This document shows positions 55,699-64,000 of a stretch of 64,000 nucleotides of DNA, piece after piece. The stretch comes from Carposina sasakii (taxonomy: Eukaryota > Arthropoda > Insecta > Lepidoptera > Carposinidae). Position 1 is the stretch's first letter. Every line of letters starts with the position of its first letter. Made by a program: the position numbers and the translations under genes. The notes under the pieces were generated by a model. The model was not told the DNA's origin. It saw nothing but the letters and a program-made list of their open reading frames with translations, and ran no database searches. The stretch covers positions 14,143,501 through 14,207,500 of the forward strand of contig CP053159.1 of assembly GCA_014607495.2 (NCBI GenBank), read 5' to 3'.

Positions 55699-57150
55699 TT
55701 TTTTTTTTGTTTATTTTATCCCGAAGGAAAGGCAAGGAGAACTATTTTATTTTATTTTATTTTCTTTATTTAGGAAACCAAACAGCATTACATGATAATA
55801 TATATTTATACAAATGTCTCTTAACATAAGCTAAAAGCTGGTATCCCTAGAGTAACTAAATATAAATCACCGAGAAGTAGTACTAATTTTTAACTTAACT
55901 ATTTTTTTAAATTTTTTATTTCCTATTCAGCCGTTACACAGAGTAGATAGTTTTAATAGTAAAGGCGTATAATGAATAATTGAACAATAATACATAAGTA
56001 TTTAGTATTAAATTATGTTATAGATATCAGACCTCAGACTTAAGTACCTACAAAAAATGTAATGTAAGTTGTAAACTTACAAGTAACAACAACAATAATT
56101 AACTAATCATTATATTTGTGAAAAAGGTGGAACTGGTAGGCGGCGAAGGTATGCATCATGTATCTTATGCACATCATTATAATTTCAATAAACATCAACA
56201 AAAGCGTATTAGACTAGTAAGTAAGGCAGAACGAAGTTAACCAGGTCAAATAGTAGTAGGCACATAATTGGGAAACAATTAAGGTAAGAGTTTTGATAGT
56301 AGTTTATTTTTAAAAATAGTTTTAGAGTGACAAAATGGATCTATATCGTAGAAACGCAGATTATTGCTGGTGCAAATACGATTAATAGGTGAGTTTTGGG
56401 CGTATTTAGTATGCGTTAAAGCTGTAGCGAAAAACTGTGTATGTCTTGTGCGGTACACTGGCACTGAGAATTGAATCAAAGACAACAAGTGTGGACTGTC
56501 CAGTCGACCATGGAGTATGTCATGAAGCAGCAGTTGGTCGAGCAATAATCTGCGATCAGCTAAGGATAGAATTTTATAGTGCGCACATCTTTGCTCATAG
56601 CATTCATTATAGGTCTTCGTTTTGTAATCTAGATGTTTTAGGAATTTTTTTTGTATACCTTCTACTCTGTCTTTATAAACTTGATATTGTGGAGACCAAA
56701 TACAGCTTCCATATTCGAGCGTGCTGCGCACATAAGCATAATATAGAACTTTCATGCAATGAGTGTTATTAAAAGGTTTACAAGTGCGCAGAATAAATCC
56801 GAGATTTCTGTACGCTTTGCTAGTGACGTAGTCAATATGAGCATTAAATAAAAGCTTATGATCAAGCAGAACTCCAAGCCCATACAGCCATTGTCCTTAG
56901 TAAATGATTTCTGAATTTATGATGGATGATATTGATGATGATGAATGGAAACGTCGGGAAAATTCTCAAGAATGGGTGCAAAATTAGTAAAGATCAAAAG
57001 TATTGCAGAAACAACTTACATGAGCCCATTTAGCTACAAATTAGCTACCAGAAAACATCACTTTACGGACACATGCAAGCCATTTACAAATAAATTATGA
57101 TTTTCATAAGAAAATTTCACACGCTCCCTTCTAGCTTTTCCCGCCGAATT
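55699..57150 (-). mobile_element. Third retroposon copy, split by a LINE
   Basis: The tail part is 55699-55742 and the body is 56872-57150, with the standard 5' end at 57150. TGTCAATGTCA flanks the whole at 55688-55698 and 57151-57161. A Jockey-type LINE sits between the two parts. Confidence 0.88.
55743..56871 (-). mobile_element. 5'-truncated Jockey-type LINE nested in the retroposon
   Basis: The tail (a run of TTTTA units, 55743-55765 on the plus strand) and an ORF2 C-terminus are on the minus strand. A reading frame open from about 56870 to 56279 encodes KLLFNAHIDYVTSKAYRNLG, RSTLEYGSCIWSPQY, GIQKKFLKHLDYKT and a stop at 56279-56281. The reverse-transcriptase core is missing. AGAACT-type sequence on each side suggests a short target duplication. 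Confidence 0.82.
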
Positions 57151-57208
57151 TGTCAATGTCAAAACAAACATTAAATGTTTTATACTTAATCCAAATTCCA
57201 TTACAAAG

Positions 57209-57366
57209 ACTAATTTTACATTTGTTCTTGAGGATTTTCCCGACGTTTCCATTCATCATCATCATTATCATCCATCATAAATTCAGAAATCATTTACTTA
57301 AGACAATGACTGTATGGGCTGAGTTCCCCTTGCCTTTCCTTCGGGGATAAACTATTTTTTTTTAAG
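57209..57366 (+). mobile_element. 5'-truncated 410-bp-family copy, forward
   Basis: Contains TTCTTGAGGATTTTCCCGAC, the ATC-rich block and CCTTCGGGGATAAACTA. TCCATTACAAAG flanks it at 57197-57208 and 57367-57378. Oddly its tail is a T-run instead of an A-run. Confidence 0.85.
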
Positions 57367-57689
57367 TCCATTACAAAGGCAAAGGAATTATATTCATCTT
57401 GTTAAAAATAACGTGATATTGAGTGAATTAATCTAGGCCACGCAGTCAGACAAGACTACACCAGGAACTTAGTAGTAATACCATGCTTTACACTGAAGAT
57501 CGAATATTTCTACTCATCACCTAGGCAGTAGAAGTAAAACATGTAAGATAATGTATTCAACATTATCTTGCATAGGTAACCTACCTATATTTAAAAATCA
57601 TAATATTAAGTACCTATGACTAAAATGAAAAATTCTAGGTAGGTATTCTAGTTATCTGACCCACTTCCTAAAAAACGCCTAGACTGCTA

Positions 57690-58146
57690 GCCTACCTAGT
57701 TAATAACAGACATTGGCTGCTATTATAAAGACATACGGTAGTAGGCACATGCATATTTAAAATTCGGATTTTCCCAACCGCTAAATTTACATATTGCACG
57801 ACCGCAATGCCCGCTACGTTCTGAGGGGTAAGCACGAACCTCTCGATAGTCCGTAACGCTGTCGTCAAACTGTCAATTTCCATAGATTTTGCTAGAGTCG
57901 CTAGCGTTACGCCGCGTAAAAAGGTTCGTGCTTGCCCCACTGAACCATAGTTAATATAGTAAAGTAACTCTCGGAATAAATATGATGAGATATGAGCAGC
58001 TAAGACAAAGTAACATAGTTTTTTTGATCGAACCCTCGAAAGTTCGTCATAATCGTGAACCTCCATTTTTTCACATTAACGTAGACCCCCACCGAGTCTC
58101 TTGTGGACCCCTGGGGGTCCACCTGGACCACTTTGGGAACCACTGG
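57690..58146 (-). mobile_element. hAT-type transposon remnant
   Basis: The right edge, read on the minus strand, is CCAGTGGTTCCCAAAGTGGT, followed by GGACCCCCAGGGGTCCAC. This is a classic hAT end. The 124-codon frame inside (57692-58066) is not recognisable as an intact transposase. The other end was not found. An internal inverted repeat (GGTAAGCACGAACCT near 57828, AGGTTCGTGCTTGCC near 57922) is present. Confidence 0.5.
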
Positions 58147-61100
58147 CTTAGATCTTCAAAACTACGCAATGGATTTTAATGTGTTTTTTTAAAATAGATA
58201 GTGATTCAAGATAAAGGTTTATATGGGTGAATTTCAACAACCTCGATTTTTGACTAATTACGCTGGCGAAATTTTATATCCACTTTCTATAACTTTTTTG
58301 TATTCGAAGTAATAGCTAAAAATATATAATATTCAGTCATATGGTACACATTTTTAAAAACGTATTATTTCTTGAGATATCTGCATTTAAAAATTTCAAT
58401 CGCCACCGATATTATTATCAAACCACCGACATTGTTAATCTCTCCACTGAAATTTATTACAACCAGCGGAATTATAAATACAGGAGAACATCATACGAAT
58501 TACCTATTTATTTATTTTATAAGAACTTGAAAACTTTAGATTTTTCGTTTATTAGTTGGTAATAATGTTTATCATTATGATTATAGCTTAGAAACTATGA
58601 TAACAAATTTAAGGAACACGTTAACAGTTAGGGAAATATTTTATTACATACTTTAAAATGCTTCCTAGTGACTTTTTTCTTAGCATAAAACGTAGTGGCC
58701 ATGGTATCTCCTTTAACCGTTCTGACTACACCATTTCAGGAACCTAGCCGTATTTATTTATATGTAACTACGTAAAAATCTTCGAAAACCAGAAATAAGG
58801 ATCATTTCTTTTCACATTTGAATGTGCACCTCGTTAGCTACCTTTATATATGAGGAACACCCCATCCGGAAATTCACAGTGTCGGAGATATGACATTTTA
58901 TGATTTTTTTAAAATCTCCTTTTAGAGGAGTAGAATGGCATATAAGAAATAAATCACATTTTATACTTTGACCTCCCAAAAATCTATCAACATGGAATGG
59001 TCAAGCAAAATTTGTTAAATGTTTTTGCCAATTAAGCCCCTACTCTTTCAAAATAATATACTGCGTCATGCGTACCCTTTATCAAACTAAATTCCTTATT
59101 TAATAAGCTACTCAAAAAGGTGTAATTTATTATGAGAAAGCTTACTAGCAGCTGACCAATATAGGTTTCAAAAAATACATTCCATGGCGCTGCAGCCTAT
59201 AGCAGTGTTATATTGAGGCAAGTAGAATGTAGAACTCTTCTGTTATCATCAGGCGTACTTGTTCAATTTACTCGGGTTTATCGCAAAGTTACTCGGGTTT
59301 ATAGTAGCAATTTTGGGTAGTTTCCTTGAGTTTGAACCGAAGGCCAAGTCATAATCAATATCACAAAACGTGGGATTGAAGTAGATAATAATTATGTGCA
59401 TACACCTACTAGGCCAGTAGAACATTCAATATATAGATATTTTTTCTGTGAACAGTCAGGACTCAGAAAAATATTACATTCTTATTGGTTAGCTATTAAT
59501 ATTGAGAGATGAATCTTAAGTGCCTGGAAGAACTTAGTTCATTTAGGAACGGTTCCCTTCCTATGATCTTATAACGTCTACTTGTCGATATGTGTACTTA
59601 TGCTGTCTATCGATTGACCTACAGTGCTCAGACTGCATCAGGAACACCATTAGGTATGCTAATCGCCTACCAAAAAGGAACTGGACAGTAAAAGTGCCGG
59701 CCATGTTAGTCGTTTAGACACCGAAAGATAGACGAACAGTGCAACTGGCTGGATGCTACAGAGCGGCTGCCTGGGGTAGGAGTAAGACGAGATGGAGGTG
59801 GCGGTATGACCTCGATTCAAGTTGAACTGCATCATGAAAAGGCCTTTGGATAGCAGTAAGATTCCTATGCTATAATATATATATTATAATGTCAGTTCAT
59901 CACCTTTGTATTTTTTAAATTTGACTACAAACTTAGGTTACTTGTTAAAAAAGGTTGTCGCGCCATATATATATAGGATAGCACTTTTAAAATTCTTATT
60001 AGTCAGCTGTTGGTAAGCTTTTTCATAACTATACCTTTTGAATTTAGTTTAATTAAGTGTGCGAATTACGTGAAATCATTATTTTGAATGAATAGGAAAG
60101 AATCAGGAAAAAAAATTATAAACCTTTTGGTAATTGTACTTTGACAATGCCAAGTTGATGTCTGTTGTTTTGTCTCCAATGATTATTTATTTATCTAGTT
60201 GAATTACTGAAATATACACGTATTTTAGTTTTTTATGCATTTCCATTTAATAATAAGGTGATTTTAAAAACATTACAAAATGGGGCATAACCCTGAAGCC
60301 GTAATTTTTTTAATGGGTCTTCCTACTCATGAAGGTAGAAAATGGGCTGTACTTTTACATCTCAATAGAAATAATACCCGTTTTCCAGTCATCCTGTATA
60401 CAAAAAGACATAATATCAATTACGGTGACATTATTATATTACGGTGGCCCTCTTTTTTGCCACCGGAGCCACTGGAGTTGCGACACCGTACTTAGAATTA
60501 AGTAACAAATTTCAAATTATAACGGACACTATTATTTTAATTGTAATAATTCATTTGCAATTACGTCGATACATCTAATCTTTAATCATCTGTAAAATTT
60601 CTTTTTAAATAGCCTTTTAGTTTTTTAAATACACATGACACCGTTATATGATAAATTTGTATTCCTGCGCCACTGCAGGTTATACTTACGTTTTTGGCGG
60701 GAAAACTGTTCAGTGTATCAAACATCCTTGTACTTGGTATACGATGGCTTGACAGAGCAGTGCGGGGAAAGATAGCTTAGCATCTATCTCATTCATTATG
60801 ATGAAATAGTGTAATGTTCAAAATGCGCCAGCGTTATAAACTTTTTCCGCGGGACATTTTTAAAAAGCTGTTACAGGCACTACCGGGTTAAGTTAAATTA
60901 CTGCTAATGGTGTAAATAATAGTGTTATTTAATGTATTTTTAAAATACGTATGTATTCTGTTAAATTAATTCACCCGAAAATTTAAATAGCCAAATTTAT
61001 TTTTGCAAATTAATTGGGGACATAGCACCGCAATTAGATTTAGAGCCTTCGATAATTTTTTTAATGCGTAAACAAATAGATTTTGGTCTTAAGTTTTAAA

Positions 61101-62724
61101 CGTTAGTCTAGATCACTGTCTGAACTTAATGAAAAAAAATTAATAAATGTGCATTTTGCACTTTCCACTACGATTTTCATCCACGCCGCGCTAAAAACGT
61201 ACCTGGGAAATTCACCCATATGTATGACTAGGGTGTATGACTCACGCGGACGAAGTCGCGGGAGGCCGCTAGTATTCGATATTCCTTAGTTTTCATTTTT
61301 GCGCTCTAAATGAGGATGAATTTTAAGCTATTGTAGAATCTGATTTATAAATAACCATCTGATTTATCTGTACCTGATTTCGGAACTAACATTTTTGAAT
61401 GTATTTGTATACCGATTCTGGTTAATGTGTTCTTAAGTGTGTGAATATACCTACAAATGTACTTAATCATATTTCAGATTTATTTATAAATAATTTTAGG
61501 TAAGTATTGTTTAGCTAGATTGTTGTATTTGTGCCCGAAAAGCGGCGGTAAGCTCAGTGAAAAGTGGGTGTGTAATTATAATTAGTACGTTTCCGCCCAA
61601 CCTCTTTGGGGGATAATGGGCGGGACCGATACGTACCTATGTAGGTATGTAAGTATGTACCTATTTAAAGATAATGGATAAAGCTCAGAGTAATAAAGTA
61701 GTCTAATATTGCATTTAGAGGTGTAAAAGTAATGAATAAAAGCGTACCCGTATGTATTCGTTACTTTGACGATGAGTACTCGTTACTATCGTATCGTTAT
61801 CGAACTCGATACCGCATATGGTATAGTAACTATAGTATGTAGTTTGGTAACGAGTCGAATTGACGTGAACTGTCGACGTAATAGGTATACCAAATTTGCA
61901 ATGGATTTACTATTTAGATAATTTTAACCACAATCTTAAATTATATTACAAAGAAAAGTACAAAACAGTAAAAATCTTTGACTATTTAAAAAATATATAT
62001 AAGTACTTTAAACAAACCTAATCACCGTTCTTTGAAATAAGCGATTTAAATGAACCGCATCACGCGCATTGGTAGAACATACGACCAAAGACAAACATAT
62101 CAATAAGCCACTTGCGATCCGAAAAATACCCATGATACCATGATACGAAACATGCGAGTAACGAGACGAATTCCTGGGTAACGTTTCGTTACTCGGTACT
62201 TGATGCAGTGCCCGTTACTCAGTAACGTATACATACGGTTTGTTACAGCTTTAATTGCATTAGGTTCTACTATCTGTCATCTTTCATTCATGCCTCTCAG
62301 ATAAATGACAGTAGGGAGGACCTTATCCTCAGATGAATGAACTTTATCACATCATTTCCGTCAGTATTCTACAACCGACCCAATAAATATGAATCACCTT
62401 ATAAAACAATGACAAACTAACCACTTACAGAAGTCAAATAAGTACTCCATACCTTGGTTATCAAAGACATCTTATTTGATCGTTTACTGACTCATGAACT
62501 CGCGGCTGACAGTCCGCCACTGAAACTAAGTACTTAACTAAAAACGAAGCGAAAGTTTGTGTATTGTTACGCAAGGCATTGCTTTGGTCTTTTTCTTCAG
62601 CTTTCTTCTCTTCTCTTATCCATCCTTCCTCCTCTTTCACAAATTGGTGACATACATCTGTCTCATGCTAAACGTACTGTAGCACCATTTCGAAATAACT
62701 GGTGCATGCATATGTATGTATGTA
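58147..62724. other. Gene-free, repeat-derived interval
   Basis: I see no gene. The left edge (GATCTTCAAAACTACGCAAT) and a piece near 61246-61275 (CTCACGCGGACGAAGTCGCGGGAGGCCGC) look like the two parts of one moth retroelement end separated by about 3 kb of AT-rich sequence. A LINE ORF2 fragment lies near 59640-59850 (VQLAGCYRAAAWGRSKTRWRW). A 71-codon ORF at 60280-60495 is unrecognised and probably chance. Around 61720-62240 the sequence has scattered CGTTAC / GTAACG motifs without regular spacing. Confidence 0.5.
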
Positions 62725-63709
62725 CAGTGGCGGATTTACCAATAGGCCAAGTAGGCCGGTGTCTAGGGCGGCAGATTTAGAGGGGCGGCAAATTTAGCAA
62801 TTTTTTTTTTTACAGAAAAAAAAATATATAATTATACGTATACACAATCCATATATAAATAAACGATTAATAAACGCACTGTAATATATACTTAGGTACT
62901 TATGTGATCATGAATTTTAAAATATTCCAATAGCGTTTCAATAAAAATAAAATAAAAAACTCGTAACACAGGATCTTCGGAGCCTAGCACGAGCACCGTC
63001 TCTCCACAACTTCGTGTATATTGTTTTATTACCAAGTCTTGGTCTTTCTGTTTACCTTTAAGTAGTTCTTAGCTAATTATCTTCTGTTATCTGATTGTTG
63101 TGGAGAGAAAATAAATAAATAACTATTATTAATATTAATTTCAATTTAAATTTAGTAACTTTTACCCTCATTATAAAAATGATATTTAACGCGTAATATG
63201 TTTCAACATTTAAATACATATTTCTTTTCTACTAGATACGTAGGTAGGTAGGTATGTATTTTCGTAGTAGTTTTTGGGTTGCAACACGGGAGGCGAACGA
63301 ATGACATGACAGCTCACTAAGAGTGTCTGGCACTCTAGCTGGACAAATGTTAACATGTTATATTTTAATAGAAATTGTTTGTATTGTTTTTAAACTGTTA
63401 AGTGCAATAAAAAATATTTAACAAAAACAATGTTTACTGACCACACATTATTTTGTCTGTGTTCATATAGTGTAGGTATTTTTAAGTCATGCCTTTCCCC
63501 ACCTTATGATTAGTACATGCTGCTGTTTTTAGGTCAACATTAAACTCTTCAGTACATAGCGGGTTGCAAAAATAATCTAGTAACTGACAGAAATATCATT
63601 AAGTTCACAATCATACTAATAACGGGATTAAACTAACGTATTGATTTTCAAGTCAGTAGGGGCGGCAAAAATTGAATGGCCTACTATTAAATTTGTAAAT
63701 CCGCCACTG
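62725..63709. mobile_element. Non-autonomous hAT-type transposon, 985 bp
   Basis: Perfect 15-bp inverted ends CAGTGGCGGATTTAC and GTAAATCCGCCACTG, followed inward by partly matching AATAGGCCA / TGGCCTACTATT. TGTATGTA flanks both sides (62717-62724 and 63710-63717), the 8-bp duplication expected for hAT. The interior has no transposase ORF. Confidence 0.9.
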
Positions 63710-63717
63710 TGTATGTA

Positions 63718-64000
63718 TGTAATTATTATATGAAAAGATCTAAAGCCCGTATCACAAAAAAATTACATACTGGTAATTTGGTAGCTAATTTACAATTAAA
63801 TTTAACATTACATAGAGCATAATCACAAGTCGCCACATAAAAAGTGCAAAACTTATACTCGTGTACTGTACCATACACTCGTTGCAATTACCTACCTATG
63901 AGTGCACCCGCAATGGTGTTGCTGGTATAGATCCCGCTCGAAACAATCTGAATCACCTGAATGAAATGGCTTAAAAGCCTTCACTTTGCTACAGATTACA
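63718..64000. other. Right edge of window, nothing recognised
   Basis: AT-rich sequence without a credible ORF, splice pattern or repeat match elsewhere in the window. Confidence 0.5.

Noticed and set aside
57692..58066. 124-codon minus-strand ORF as a host gene
   Set aside because: It lies against a hAT-type end and has no recognisable domain or splice sites.
60280..60495. 71-codon ORF starting MGHNPEAV
   Set aside because: Isolated in repeat-rich AT sequence with no partner exons or recognised motif.
61720..62240. Scattered CGTTAC/GTAACG motifs as an origin or telomere-like array
   Set aside because: Spacing and orientation are irregular and no TTAGG repeat is present; probably an old diverged element.

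Overview
This is nuclear DNA from an insect, almost certainly a moth or butterfly (Lepidoptera). The sequence is AT-rich, genes are split into many short exons with GT-AG introns, and the introns carry tRNA-headed SINEs, Jockey/RTE-type LINE fragments ending in ATGATGATG or TATGTATG, and Tc1-mariner, pogo and hAT transposons. All gene models below were built by eye from splice sites, reading phase and similarity to remembered protein families. No database search was run.

Layout. 1-12.2 kb (+): the 3' twelve exons of a LYST/mauve-type BEACH-WD40 gene; its 5' part lies before the window. 14.8-23.8 kb (-): a complete 18-exon EF-hand/WD40 gene of the WDR49/WDY type. 24.67-25.08 kb (+): mitochondrial ribosomal protein S21, two exons. 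25.35-28.12 kb (-): out at first (oaf), six exons. 29.6-49.0 kb (+): WDR26, eleven exons, with introns swollen by transposons. 53.7-55.1 kb (-): TRAPPC4 (Trs23/synbindin), four exons. From 55.1 kb to the end I see mobile elements and their remnants but no recognisable host gene. The genes are arranged as head-to-head pairs (WDR49-like/mRpS21, oaf/WDR26) and tail-to-tail pairs (LYST/WDR49-like, mRpS21/oaf, WDR26/TRAPPC4). Two of the tail-to-tail pairs have closely facing poly(A) signals. The proteins do not form one pathway: lysosome-related organelle traffic, a probable axonemal scaffold, mitochondrial translation, a secreted factor, a ubiquitin-ligase adaptor and a vesicle tether.

Mobile DNA. 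Two large DNA transposons sit in WDR26 introns. One is a pogo/Tigger-type element whose transposase reading frame breaks at an A AAA AAG heptamer. The other is a DD41D Tc1-mariner element with 626-bp terminal inverted repeats; a 2.4-kb LINE has inserted into its transposase gene. A poly(A)-tailed retroposon family of about 410 bp has all of its copies in the window upstream of start codons, and three copies landed within about 35 bp of one original site. A non-autonomous hAT element lies near the right end.

Most unusual signal. Three GC-rich minisatellites, two in LYST and one in WDR26, start exactly at a 5' splice site. Their repeat unit contains the end of the exon plus the splice donor, so each intron begins with 7 to about 18 tandem copies of a donor-like junction. 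A fourth WDR26 exon shows the same event as a single duplication.
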